From NCBI GenBank assembly GCA_027451425.1, contig DAIDJH010000012.1, positions 1 through 14,368 of the forward strand: a stretch of 14,368 nucleotides of DNA. The letters run 5' to 3'. This document shows, piece by piece, positions 1-7,534 of the stretch. The translations under genes and the position numbers were made by a program. Origin of the DNA: Bdellovibrionales bacterium (GTDB taxonomy: Bacteria; Bdellovibrionota; Bdellovibrionia; Bdellovibrionales; UBA1609). Each line of letters begins with the position of its first letter. Position 1 is the first letter of the stretch. The notes beneath the pieces were generated by a model. That model saw only the letters and a list, made by a program, of their open reading frames with translations. It made no database searches and was not told the origin of the DNA.

Positions 1-1751
1 GATTTCGCTATACTGTGCAGCGCCGCTATGTTCTCTTTTAAAATATCGATCGCCTTCGTGTGCGCTTGATCGACAATGCGTTTGACCTCGGCATCGATCT
101 CTTGCGCTTTCGACTCCGAGTATTCACGTTGATGTGTAGATTGGAGTCCCAAAAATACGGGCCCTTCGCGTTTTTCAAGAGCAAGCGGACCGATTTTATC
201 ACTCATACCCCATTCACACACCATACTGCGCGCCATCTGCGTGGCCCGTTCGATATCGTTACCAGCACCGGTAGTGAAATCTTTAAAAATCAGTTCTTCA
301 GCCGCCCGGCCACCGAACAACATTGCGATCGTGTTTTCGGCTTTACTTCGCGTCAAGTGAAGTAAATCTTCTTTAGGCAACGTTTGCGTGATCCCGAGCG
401 CCATGCCTCGCGGAATGATCGAAACTTTATGAACCGGATCCATACCGGGCAAAATTTTGCCGACGAGTGTGTGGCCCGCCTCATGGTACGCGGTGATACG
501 CTTGTCGTCTTCGCTCACGATCATCGACTTGCGCTCGCTCCCCATCAAAATTTTGTCTTTTGCCCGCTCAAAGTCATCCATCTCGATACGGTTCTTGTCG
601 GCGCGTGCGGCAATCAACGCCGCCTCATTCACCAAATTTTCAATATCAGCGCCACTAAATCCCGGCGTGCCACGCGCAATTTTTGAAACATCGACATTCG
701 ACGCTAGAGGAGTCTTACGCGTGTGCACACGCAAAATTTGCTCGCGCCCGTTGAGGTCCGGTCGGTTCACTACAACTCGTCGATCGAATCGTCCAGGGCG
801 CAACAATGCAGGGTCGAGCACATCGGGACGGTTCGTAGCCGCAATGAGAATAACGCCCTCATTGCTTTCAAAACCATCCATCTCTACGAGGAGTTGGTTG
901 AGCGTCTGCTCACGCTCATCGTGTCCACCGCCCATACCGGCGCCGCGATGACGGCCGACAGCATCGATTTCATCGATAAAAATCAGACAAGGAGCATTCT
1001 TTTTACCTTGCTCAAAAAGATCCCGTACCCGGCTGGCACCAACGCCGACAAACATCTCCACAAAATCTGAACCGGAAATTGTGAAAAATGGGACGTTCGC
1101 CTCACCAGCCACGGCGCGTGCGAGCAAAGTTTTGCCAGTGCCGGGCGAACCAACAAGCAAAACACCTTTTGGAATACGTCCGCCAAGTTTCGTGAACTTC
1201 TTCGGGTCTCTCAAAAATTGGACGATTTCTACCAATTCCTGCTTGGCCTCTTCGACGCCGGCCACATCCTTAAACGTAACACGATTTTTATTTTCGGTGA
1301 GAAGTCGCGCGCGCGACTTACCGAAACTCATGGCCTTGCCGCCACCCACCTGAATCTGCCGAAAAAGAAACATGAACATCACGATGATTAAAATCAGCGG
1401 GAGCCAATTTAAAAATAACGAAGTGACAAGCGAGTTGTCGTTACGCTCATAGTTGGGGATGATGCCGTTGGCGACAACCAACTTGTACCCATCGCTTTCG
1501 GTATTCCCGACGATTTGGAACTTGGTAGCGCCATTATATTTCTCTTTGAATTGGTCTTTTACGTCGCCAAGAATTTCACCGTCTCGAAATGTGACATCCT
1601 TGACTTCGCCGGCTTTTAACGCCGCAACAAATTTCGGATAGTTAAAGTCGGGAATAGTCATGTGCTTTTGCGCTTGGTACATCTGAAAAAACAGAATACC
1701 CAGAACCAAAAATATCGCCCAAAGAGCCATGGTTTTTTGTGAGTTTCGCAT
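1..1751 (-). CDS. ftsH: ATP-dependent zinc metalloprotease FtsH (C-terminus cut off by window edge)
   Basis: Membrane-anchored AAA+ protease that extracts and degrades membrane and short-lived cytosolic proteins as a hexamer. The reading frame is open from an ATG at 1751 to the left edge, giving 583 visible codons; FtsH is usually about 600-650 residues, so roughly 50 are missing. Visible in order: a first membrane helix (about 9-25), a periplasmic FtsH extracellular domain (about 30-105), a second helix (about 110-130), Walker A GSPGTGKT (201-208), pore loop MFVGVG (233-238), Walker B IFIDEID (257-263), the second region of homology with RPGRFDR (318-324), the zinc site HEAGH (423-427), and the third-ligand region TTGAGND (493-499). 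AGGAAG lies 9 nt before the ATG, just after the tilS stop, so the two genes are probably cotranscribed. Walker A has Ser where most FtsH have Pro. Identification is secure. Confidence 0.98.
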   Translation of the reverse strand, partial: MRNSQKTMALWAIFLVLGILFFQMYQAQKHMTIPDFNYPKFVAALKAGEVKDVTFRDGEILGDVKDQFKEKYNGATKFQIVGNTESDGYKLVVANGIIPNYERNDNSLVTSLFLNWLPLILIIVMFMFLFRQIQVGGGKAMSFGKSRARLLTENKNRVTFKDVAGVEEAKQELVEIVQFLRDPKKFTKLGGRIPKGVLLVGSPGTGKTLLARAVAGEANVPFFTISGSDFVEMFVGVGASRVRDLFEQGKKNAPCLIFIDEIDAVGRHRGAGMGGGHDEREQTLNQLLVEMDGFESNEGVILIAATNRPDVLDPALLRPGRFDRRVVVNRPDLNGREQILRVHTRKTPLASNVDVSKIARGTPGFSGADIENLVNEAALIAARADKNRIEMDDFERAKDKILMGSERKSMIVSEDDKRITAYHEAGHTLVGKILPGMDPVHKVSIIPRGMALGITQTLPKEDLLHLTRSKAENTIAMLFGGRAAEELIFKDFTTGAGNDIERATQMARSMVCEWGMSDKIGPLALEKREGPVFLGLQSTHQREYSESKAQEIDAEVKRIVDQAHTKAIDILKENIAALHSIAK

Positions 1752-1760
1752 GAAAAGCCG

Positions 1761-1766
1761 CTTCCT
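1761..1766 (-). promoter_or_regulatory. Ribosome binding site of ftsH
   Basis: AGGAAG on the minus strand directly follows the TAA stop of tilS and lies 9 nt before the ATG at 1751. It supports that ATG over the in-frame ATG seven codons later, and fits translation of ftsH from a tilS-ftsH transcript. Confidence 0.75.
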
Positions 1767-2723
1767 TTATTTTTTCATTTTAGCACGAATTTCGTGCGGA
1801 GTGACCATCCATTCCGCCCGCGCTGCTGTAAATTTGTATTGGCGACGAGCCTTGTCAAGCTGGCGCAATATTTCAAGAATTTGGCCCCTCGTAAATTCGC
1901 GGATACCAATCAGTAAGAGATAGTCCGCCAAACAAGCTGTCTTTTCGTCTCGGCTGAGAGTCAAAAACTTTGGCCGTGAAATCGTCCTGCCAGACAACAA
2001 GCCTTTCGTTGTGGCCTGCCGCCGCTCGCTCGCACGAGACCACTCGGCGGCGATGATGTCAAGAGATCGCGCTAAAGTTCGATTCGCCGACGGCCATTTT
2101 TCTCGCAATTGCGGTAGCCACACGTGGCGAAGCCAATTCCGACGTGGATCTAAATCTCTGTTACTGGGGTCCTCGGCCCATTGAAGATCGATGGCACTCG
2201 CATACTCAAGAATTTCATCTCGCGTAGTCTCAAGAAGCGGACGCAAAATAGACGGGTCCATGGCGGGCATCCCGCGCAGTCCCGTCCCACGCAACAGGCG
2301 CAACAGTCGAGTTTCAAGTAAATCATCTGCCGAGTGGCCGGTCGCGACGAGAGGTTCTTTCTCCAAAGCTAAATTTTTCTTAATTGTTTTTTGTGTGTCG
2401 CGAATGGCACGCCAGCGGAATTGGCGTAACTCCGCCTCAGAGTGAAGCGCCTTTTTACCTCGATAGGTTTTACTGTAAAACGGCACACCGAGTTTATTCG
2501 CCGCGTTTTGGACCAGTGCCCGCGCTTGATCGCGAAACGCAATCCCGCGACCATGATGCACGTGAATCACAGAAATATCGCTCTTCAGCAAGGGCTTCAA
2601 GCGAACCAGAATTGAAAGGCAGACCATCGAATCAACGCCGCCCGATACTGCAACCAAAATCGGCCGGCCAGAAACTTCGCACGCCCGTAATGCGCGCAAA
2701 ATCTTATGTTCGAGCGGCAGCAA
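1767..2723 (-). CDS. tilS: tRNA(Ile)-lysidine synthetase TilS (short form)
   Basis: ATP-dependent cytosolic enzyme that attaches lysine to C34 of the CAU-anticodon tRNA-Ile, so that it reads AUA codons and is charged with isoleucine. The 318-residue product has the N-type PP-loop SGGVDS (27-32), VHHG (55-58), the TilS block GHSADDLLETRLLRLLRG (129-146), and EDPSNRDLDPRRNWLR (184-199), which matches the family's D-SN-----RN-R signature. It lacks the C-terminal domains that bring E. coli TilS to about 430 residues, so it is the short form seen in many bacteria. The start is TTG at 2723: AGGAGG sits 5 nt upstream and an in-frame TAG at 2733-2735 rules out a longer start. The stop is 15 nt from ftsH. 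Confidence 0.95.
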   Translation of the reverse strand: MLPLEHKILRALRACEVSGRPILVAVSGGVDSMVCLSILVRLKPLLKSDISVIHVHHGRGIAFRDQARALVQNAANKLGVPFYSKTYRGKKALHSEAELRQFRWRAIRDTQKTIKKNLALEKEPLVATGHSADDLLETRLLRLLRGTGLRGMPAMDPSILRPLLETTRDEILEYASAIDLQWAEDPSNRDLDPRRNWLRHVWLPQLREKWPSANRTLARSLDIIAAEWSRASERRQATTKGLLSGRTISRPKFLTLSRDEKTACLADYLLLIGIREFTRGQILEILRQLDKARRQYKFTAARAEWMVTPHEIRAKMKK

Positions 2724-2728
2724 AGACG

Positions 2729-2734
2729 CCTCCT
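2729..2734 (-). promoter_or_regulatory. Ribosome binding site fixing the TTG start of tilS
   Basis: A perfect AGGAGG on the minus strand lies 5 nt before TTG at 2723, and an in-frame TAG overlaps its 5' edge. Together they make TTG the only reasonable start. A weak start codon with an optimal ribosome binding site suggests deliberately tuned translation. Confidence 0.8.
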
Positions 2735-2787
2735 AGGGTTGGCAAAGAATTTTCACACGGATAGCCGATTCGAGCAAGCGCCGGAAA

Positions 2788-4146
2788 TTAAGCGGGGACC
2801 AACCGCAGAGTGATCGACGTTCCTTCGCCAAGTTTACTCTTTACGTCCATCTTACCGCCGTACTTTGACAAGGTCTCAATCGCAAAATAGAGGCCGAAAC
2901 CATTGCCCCCGGTTTTATTCGATAGCCCGGGGCTGCCAATTTTCAGCAAAAACTCTGGCGACATACCTCGACCCGAGTCAATAATTATAATTTGAATGGA
3001 ATTCGAACTATGTCGAACTCCGATTGTAACATCTCCGCCGTCGGCATTTAACGACTCGATTGCATTATTGACAAGATTGCTTAGAATTCGCGACAACTCC
3101 GATTCGGAAAAAACAGCCTCAGGAATTTCGTTATCGACAAGAGACAAATTTAACCTCACGTTGGGCCTTTCATTGTTTTCAACCCTCTTTTCTTCGTATA
3201 TCTGTCGGGCAATCTTGAGCACCGCAGCTCGCTCCAGTTTTTGACTGGCTTTGAAAAATTCCCGCTTACCGCTTTTTTTCAATAAATCGTTTGCAATGTC
3301 ATGGATGCGCCGAATGGCTGAGCTGACAAGATCATATTTTTCATGCGGCAGATCTTTTAAATCAGGAAGGATGTGATTCAAAACGCTCAACGGGCTTCGA
3401 ATGTCATGACTCACTTGCGCCGCGACTCGGATGGCGGCCGCGGCATTTTCAGCTTCTTGCGCCCTTTTGTGCGACTCCACGAGATTTTTGCTGACATCTT
3501 TTAACTGATTCAACGCATTCATAACTTCGACCGTCACGACAGCCTTAAAGTTGTCACCCAACTCATTTTCGAAATTGATTCGTGCCGCCTGGTCGTTCAA
3601 AATTTTTAAGTCTTGGGTGACAGTTTTGCCAAAATAGCCGCCATAAAAAAATAAAAACAATAGCACGGACAGGCTGTACAGAAGCGCGAGTTCAAAGCCA
3701 TGCCTATTTAATTTCAAAAAAACGTAGGGTACTCGCCTGTATCCGAGTTGGAGAAGCCAGGCTCTTGAAAAGTCGCCGGATTGAATTTTCCGGCTGACAT
3801 ATTTATAGGAGTACGTCGCCACGAGCTCGTTCGGCACAAATGGAGCGATCACTTCAGGCTCCGGATCACCGAGGCGGGTAATCTGGATTTGCCTCACCAA
3901 TCGGGTCGCCAATATTGCGTTTGAGATTTTTCGAACCTCCCAAAGATCTCCGTCTTCCAGACTTGCCTTTAGCGTGTCAGTGAGCGAGTCCGCCACGCCG
4001 TTGATGGCGGAGATCTGATCGACGCGGTCAACCCTATACCTATAAAACTGATAAAGAGCGAATGTAAAAAAAGTGAGCGTCAGGCTCGAAACGACAAGAT
4101 AGCGTTTAAATAAATATTGTATGCTTTGTTGTGTTTTCAATTTCAT
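2788..4146 (-). CDS. Transmembrane sensor histidine kinase
   Basis: Inner-membrane sensor kinase expected to autophosphorylate on histidine and pass phosphate to a response regulator. From ATG at 4146 it has 452 residues: membrane helix 1 (about 14-36), a periplasmic sensor region of about 115 residues without a recognised fold, helix 2 (about 152-173), a linker with coiled-coil character (about 175-240), and a HisKA dimerisation helix with the H-box SHDIRSPLS (phosphoacceptor His247). The ATPase domain has the N-box LSNLVNNAIES (355-365), DSGRG (390-394) and GGNGFGL (413-419). The frame is open upstream to 4215, but the 4146 start makes an ATGA overlap with the solute-binding-protein gene and removes an unlikely polar leader. 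No response regulator or receiver domain lies in the window. Coupling to the binding protein suggests, by inference, that the kinase senses that protein or its ligand. Confidence 0.93.
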   Translation of the reverse strand: MKLKTQQSIQYLFKRYLVVSSLTLTFFTFALYQFYRYRVDRVDQISAINGVADSLTDTLKASLEDGDLWEVRKISNAILATRLVRQIQITRLGDPEPEVIAPFVPNELVATYSYKYVSRKIQSGDFSRAWLLQLGYRRVPYVFLKLNRHGFELALLYSLSVLLFLFFYGGYFGKTVTQDLKILNDQAARINFENELGDNFKAVVTVEVMNALNQLKDVSKNLVESHKRAQEAENAAAAIRVAAQVSHDIRSPLSVLNHILPDLKDLPHEKYDLVSSAIRRIHDIANDLLKKSGKREFFKASQKLERAAVLKIARQIYEEKRVENNERPNVRLNLSLVDNEIPEAVFSESELSRILSNLVNNAIESLNADGGDVTIGVRHSSNSIQIIIIDSGRGMSPEFLLKIGSPGLSNKTGGNGFGLYFAIETLSKYGGKMDVKSKLGEGTSITLRLVPA

Positions 4147-5609
4147 TCTTTTGGGCGAATTTCGTTCATGCATTGTCGGAAATACCCGACAGACGGTGGC
4201 TTCACATGAGACCATTTATTTGAATAACAACCTGAAAAAACAAACTGCATCACCGGTAGATAGACCGCTTCGTCTTGCGCTCGCTCAAAGTATTTGGAGA
4301 CCAGCATTGCCCGCACTCTCGTATCGGACGCCACGGCGACTTTCGCTAAAATCCGGTCGCGAAACCGGCCCGCGATGTTAAGATGTACCGGAGATCCTCG
4401 ATCGTCGAATGCGTATATGAATTCCTCAATTTGGGGTGTACTCATGGTTGCTCTTGCAACATAAAGATCGACGCCATTTGACCCAATTTCTCGTAAATAA
4501 GCGTCCATGCCGGCTTTAATTCTTTTTACATTTACATTTAATCCGGCTGCGGTCAGTTGATCGATCATTGGCTGCATAATGGTATTCATCTGATTATTTG
4601 AAACAAGTCGAATCGGAAAACGCCTGGTCAGTCTGACCAAACGACGCAAAGCTTGCGACGAGCACCTGGTTGGTTTGACCTTAGGTATAAACTCAGATCC
4701 CAATATCCCCAGTGGCAAAAGTCTTCTCATAAGCAAAAAATCACCCCAACTTTTAGTCAAATTTTTTCTGTTGATAACCGAGAGCAGGCATTTGCGATTA
4801 TTGATATTTCTGAGGATGGGATTTCGCAACCGATTCACTACCAAAAACCGAAATGTCGGCACCTGTGCAAACTCCCAATGACATGAACCGCCGAGCGCTG
4901 TGCGATCTTTTCCCGTCAAAAAGTAGCGAGTCAAATCGTCGACTTGTCCTTTACGGAACATCCGCATAGCCGTCCGTTTGTTCATAATGGGCAGTCTCAA
5001 TTCGTCGATTTGCGCTGGCTGGCCGTAGTATGCGCTGTTTTTTCGCAATACCAGAAGCGTCTGGCTCCGCACCGCGACCTTGAACGGGCCCGTGCCGTTT
5101 AATTGAGTTAAGGTCTGGCCCCGTTTCGTTATAGAGGAGGTCTCATCAGTTAGAAATATCGGTATAGTTCGGCTTGGGTGCTTGAGCGTGATTTTGATTG
5201 AAAAACTCTTTTCACCCGCTTGAATCGTTTTAATGTCGTCAAATGCGTCCGCCACAATATCAACTTTGTTTTCATCACGCCCGATAGACGCCTCAATATC
5301 TTGAAGGGTCAGTCTGGAGCCGTCATGAAAGCGGACCCCCCTACGTATAACGAACGTATATGTCTTCGCGTCCGGCGAAATTTTCCAACTCTTCGCAAGA
5401 CCAGGTTCCAGATCACCGTTATCGCGCATATTAATCAATGTGCTAAAAACTTGGCGATAAATAAACCCATCGGTCTCTGATACCACTCCTAGCATCGGAT
5501 GGGAACTTGGCGGGTACGGCAACGGTCTTGTATAAATAATTTCGGATTTAGCTGAAGCGACCGAAATTGCGAGCGCGGGGAACAAAGTGCAGAGCGTGAA
5601 TTTGCGCAT
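4143..5609 (-). CDS. Periplasmic solute-binding protein, family 5 (peptide/nickel type)
   Basis: Exported substrate-binding protein of the SBP_bac_5 (oligopeptide/dipeptide/nickel-binding) family; these normally deliver ligand to an ABC permease. From ATG at 5609 it has 488 residues with a Sec signal peptide: Arg-Lys, a hydrophobic core, and an Ala-Ser-Ala cleavage site near residue 20. Family features include an early stretch around PHPMLG-like SSHPMLG, LEPGLAKSWKISPDAKTYTF (typical 'a-SWe-s-D---ytF'), RRGVRFHDGSRLT (typical 'R-gV-FhdG-plt'), and LNGTGPFKV (typical 'GTGPy'). The frame could start seven codons earlier at TTG 5630, but the ATG start gives the classical signal peptide; neither has a strong ribosome binding site. 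The gene ends in an ATGA overlap with the histidine kinase. No permease or ATPase genes are present, so it may serve sensing rather than, or as well as, transport. The ligand is unknown. Confidence 0.88.
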   Translation of the reverse strand: MRKFTLCTLFPALAISVASAKSEIIYTRPLPYPPSSHPMLGVVSETDGFIYRQVFSTLINMRDNGDLEPGLAKSWKISPDAKTYTFVIRRGVRFHDGSRLTLQDIEASIGRDENKVDIVADAFDDIKTIQAGEKSFSIKITLKHPSRTIPIFLTDETSSITKRGQTLTQLNGTGPFKVAVRSQTLLVLRKNSAYYGQPAQIDELRLPIMNKRTAMRMFRKGQVDDLTRYFLTGKDRTALGGSCHWEFAQVPTFRFLVVNRLRNPILRNINNRKCLLSVINRKNLTKSWGDFLLMRRLLPLGILGSEFIPKVKPTRCSSQALRRLVRLTRRFPIRLVSNNQMNTIMQPMIDQLTAAGLNVNVKRIKAGMDAYLREIGSNGVDLYVARATMSTPQIEEFIYAFDDRGSPVHLNIAGRFRDRILAKVAVASDTRVRAMLVSKYFERAQDEAVYLPVMQFVFSGCYSNKWSHVKPPSVGYFRQCMNEIRPKE

Positions 5610-5758
5610 AGAGCCGGTCTTAGCCGCCAAGATCTAAGTTGCAAACAAAATTGTGAACTCGACTATAAGAATTACGTTACTGTTCAACAGTAATAAGAAA
5701 AATCTTTCAAGAAATTTTGTATAGTGCGCCGGCCACGCGCGATAAGACGCCAGGCATG
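5610..5758. promoter_or_regulatory. 149-bp intergenic region, probable promoter region of the binding-protein/kinase operon
   Basis: This is the longest gap in the window. The part next to the binding-protein gene is AT-rich and holds a 17-bp perfect palindrome. On the minus strand TTGAAC (5682-5687), inside the palindrome, and TATAGT (5662-5667) resemble -35 and -10 boxes, but their 14-nt spacing is shorter than normal, so the exact promoter is uncertain. No hairpin followed by a T-run was seen after the upstream gene at 5759. Confidence 0.45.
5677..5693. promoter_or_regulatory. Perfect 17-bp palindrome, candidate operator
   Basis: TTACTGTTCAACAGTAA has two perfect 8-bp arms around a single central base. 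A one-base loop makes an RNA terminator hairpin unlikely, whereas the symmetry suits a dimeric DNA-binding regulator. It lies 68-84 nt before the chosen binding-protein start and overlaps a possible -35 box. The regulator is unknown and not encoded nearby. Confidence 0.45.
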
Positions 5759-5989
5759 CTAAAGCCTGAGAACCTCAATAAGACTCCCCATCATTGTGGC
5801 GAGCAAGAACAGGGTCAGCGCTGCCCAGGCAAAGAGTTTATAACCCTTGGCTACGCGAACAGCCTGGCGGGAATATCCGCTCATGAGGGCGGCAAGCTCG
5901 ACGTTCTCGCGCACGGTCGACATCAAACCCCGCGACGAAAGTCCGAAAGCTAAAACGGCTAAAATAAAAACAGTGCATGCGCCGATCAT
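5759..5989 (-). CDS. Small membrane protein with two predicted helices
   Basis: A 76-residue product with a hydrophobic stretch at the N-terminus (about 2-20) and another near the C-terminus (about 52-74), joined by a polar linker of about 30 residues containing several Arg and Glu. I do not recognise the family. It starts at ATG 5989, with an in-frame TGA eight codons upstream and no clear ribosome binding site. It lies 29 bp after the helical 111-residue gene in the same orientation, so it is probably the last gene of that operon. The clean two-helix layout argues for a real gene, but the short length leaves doubt. Confidence 0.6.
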   Translation of the reverse strand: MIGACTVFILAVLAFGLSSRGLMSTVRENVELAALMSGYSRQAVRVAKGYKLFAWAALTLFLLATMMGSLIEVLRL

Positions 5990-6018
5990 AACGACAAGCT
6001 TATCGTCAGATCACTGTA

Positions 6019-6354
6019 TCATCTTGAGAGTTCGGCGGGGTCTTCAACCTTTTTTTTGACGACATCGACTTCGGCCGTGATCCGAAACTTGTGTTCCTCG
6101 ACGAAGCGCGAGGCTTCGCGCACAAAATCGATCTTTTGTACGATCTTTATAATTTCGTTTCCGACTCGATCCATGAGCTCGTCTTTCGACTTTTGGGCAC
6201 CTTGCAGAAGCGTCCCCAAAACATCCTTTGGGAGCTTCAATTCTGAAAGATACGAGCGGATTGTTTCTTCAGTCATGAACGCGGCACCGACGCCAGCACT
6301 GATCACCTTTTTGAAGAGATCAAAACTGCTCCGCGATTCGTCGTCATTTGCCAT
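6019..6354 (-). CDS. Small helical protein, phasin-like, function unknown
   Basis: A 111-residue, charged, largely alpha-helical cytosolic protein with no signal peptide. The N-terminal part has a short hydrophobic segment, VISAGVGAAFMTEE (17-30), followed by amphipathic helices and a Lys-rich C-terminal end. The 'G-GA---TEE' pattern followed by helices resembles small phasin/PHA-granule-associated proteins, but this comparison is from memory and weak; no PHA synthesis gene is in the window. Its start overlaps the end of the START-domain gene by 11 bp (6344-6354), so the two are probably translationally coupled. The function may relate to membranes, lipids or cell-envelope regulation, but that is a guess. 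Confidence 0.78.
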   Translation of the reverse strand: MANDDESRSSFDLFKKVISAGVGAAFMTEETIRSYLSELKLPKDVLGTLLQGAQKSKDELMDRVGNEIIKIVQKIDFVREASRFVEEHKFRITAEVDVVKKKVEDPAELSR

Positions 6355-6775
6355 ACAATTCTTTTACTCGCTTATGGTAGGAGCTCATCATGTTGGGCAA
6401 ATTCACATTGACCAACGCTTTAGCGATCGGCCCCGGCACAAATAAATTGAATTTCGCATCTAAAAAATACGTCGTGCGAGTTTTGCCGCCCTCTTCTTGA
6501 AGGAGCCAATAGCCGTTTGAAACTTTGAACAAATCGCCCGATTCGAACACCCAAGATACTTTTTGGTTGAGTTCTTCAGTCATCCACAGCCGATATTTAA
6601 AGTCTTTTATGACCGACACCGTATATTCAACCAGTTTACGCCCGGGTTCAGCTTTCAAAACTTTGCAATCTTTAACTTCCGTCAAGAATTCAGGGTATTT
6701 TTCGTAGTCGCTGACAATCCGATAAAATTCTTCAGGTGTGCAGTTGAAGATCTCAGACGTTTTCGCCTCTGCCAT
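6344..6775 (-). CDS. START-domain (SRPBCC) protein of the RatA/COQ10 type
   Basis: A single-domain, 143-residue polyketide-cyclase/COQ10-like protein. The N-terminal pattern, with a coil then PEEFYRIVSDYEKYPEFL (14-31), matches the family signature (F---V-D---YP-FLP). The fold is a helix-grip with a hydrophobic cavity. Eukaryotic COQ10 binds coenzyme Q, and E. coli RatA is reported to bind 50S ribosomal subunits; which role applies here cannot be told from sequence. Length is normal for the family. It is 12 bp after the secreted-protein gene and overlaps the next gene by 11 bp, so it sits in the middle of an operon. The ribosome binding site is weak. Confidence 0.85.
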   Translation of the reverse strand: MAEAKTSEIFNCTPEEFYRIVSDYEKYPEFLTEVKDCKVLKAEPGRKLVEYTVSVIKDFKYRLWMTEELNQKVSWVFESGDLFKVSNGYWLLQEEGGKTRTTYFLDAKFNLFVPGPIAKALVNVNLPNMMSSYHKRVKELYGK

Positions 6776-6787
6776 ATACGTTTCAGT

Positions 6788-7534
6788 CTATGGTTTCGCG
6801 CGCAAATCAGCAAGTGCTTTGATAATGGGGTCAAGTTTTTTGGCAATGATTTGTCCGTTTTGCCCGATAAAATCCGCCCCTTGAACGTACGAATCCGCGT
6901 CTTGTTGAAGCGGCTGAAATGTACCGTTCAGTATTTGCATCAAATGCCCTTCGAACTGTTGCCAATTGCTCGCATCGTCTGACAGATTGGACTGCAGTTG
7001 GCCGGTGAACGCGTCAATTGCCGACTGGTTATCATTTAATGTCTCTTCAAAATGATCAAGCTCTGACAGGATATTTTGTTCAGTCGGATCAGGTTGAAAG
7101 CATTTGCGAATCTTTGCCTTCAATCTGCTCACCGTATTTTGATAACCATCCGAGACCGAATCCAAGACATTTGCCGACACATTTAAATTTTGCGCGCTCT
7201 GAACAATCGGCAAAAAATACCCAACCGGGAAATCGACATCGCGATTTTCTTTCGACGCAAGTTGCGCATACCACTCGTTGTAAATTTGCGCCACCGAAAC
7301 GAAATAGCTGTTCACAGCCGAAGCATCAATCACAAGTTGTGCTTGAAGTGTTGCCAATTCGGTCGCCATCCCGCCGCACTGAACGCTCGACAATGATGTT
7401 GATCTGAGTACTATACTTGGGATACCCGCAAGCGGCGTCAAAACACGCGGAGTCAGCGCAACCGCGCGGTGGCACATGAGCACTACAACTATCGCAGTTA
7501 AAAATGCCATCGCTATCTTTTTTATTGGCATCAT
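6788..7534 (-). CDS. Secreted helical protein of unknown function
   Basis: A 248-residue product from ATG 7534 with a Sec signal peptide: Lys-Lys at 5-6, a hydrophobic core (about 7-21), and a likely cleavage after Ala-Val-Ala near residue 26. The mature part is Asn/Gln/Asp-rich and predicted mostly helical, with two cysteines (in VQCGG and RKCFQ) that could form a disulfide. I do not recognise the family. The frame is open 30 codons further upstream, but ATG 7534 is favoured because it gives a clean signal peptide, has GAAAGG 10 nt upstream, and makes an ATGA overlap with the radical SAM stop. Coexpression with a cytosolic radical SAM enzyme is unexplained; the secreted protein could simply share the transcript. 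Confidence 0.82.
   Translation of the reverse strand: MMPIKKIAMAFLTAIVVVLMCHRAVALTPRVLTPLAGIPSIVLRSTSLSSVQCGGMATELATLQAQLVIDASAVNSYFVSVAQIYNEWYAQLASKENRDVDFPVGYFLPIVQSAQNLNVSANVLDSVSDGYQNTVSRLKAKIRKCFQPDPTEQNILSELDHFEETLNDNQSAIDAFTGQLQSNLSDDASNWQQFEGHLMQILNGTFQPLQQDADSYVQGADFIGQNGQIIAKKLDPIIKALADLRAKP

Noticed and set aside
457..951. 164-residue plus-strand open frame opposite ftsH
   Set aside because: It is an antisense shadow of the AAA+ domain of ftsH: low-complexity Ser/Arg-rich product, no ribosome binding site, no recognisable domain.
2384..2764. 126-residue plus-strand open frame opposite tilS
   Set aside because: It lies over the strongly supported tilS gene on the other strand and its product shows no family features.
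4147..4215. 23-codon longer N-terminus for the histidine kinase
   Set aside because: It would lie wholly inside the 3' end of the binding-protein gene and adds a polar Cys-containing leader before the first membrane helix; the ATGA-coupled start at 4146 is better.
5677..5693. LexA-type (SOS) box
   Set aside because: The site has TTAC and GTAA half-sites, like the TTAC-N3-GTAA motif I recall for Bdellovibrio LexA, but they are 9 bases apart instead of 3, and no SOS gene is adjacent.
5694..5758. Rho-independent terminator after the small membrane-protein gene
   Set aside because: The GC-rich segment GCGCGTGGCCGGCGC can form only a 4-bp stem and is not followed by a T-run on the minus strand.
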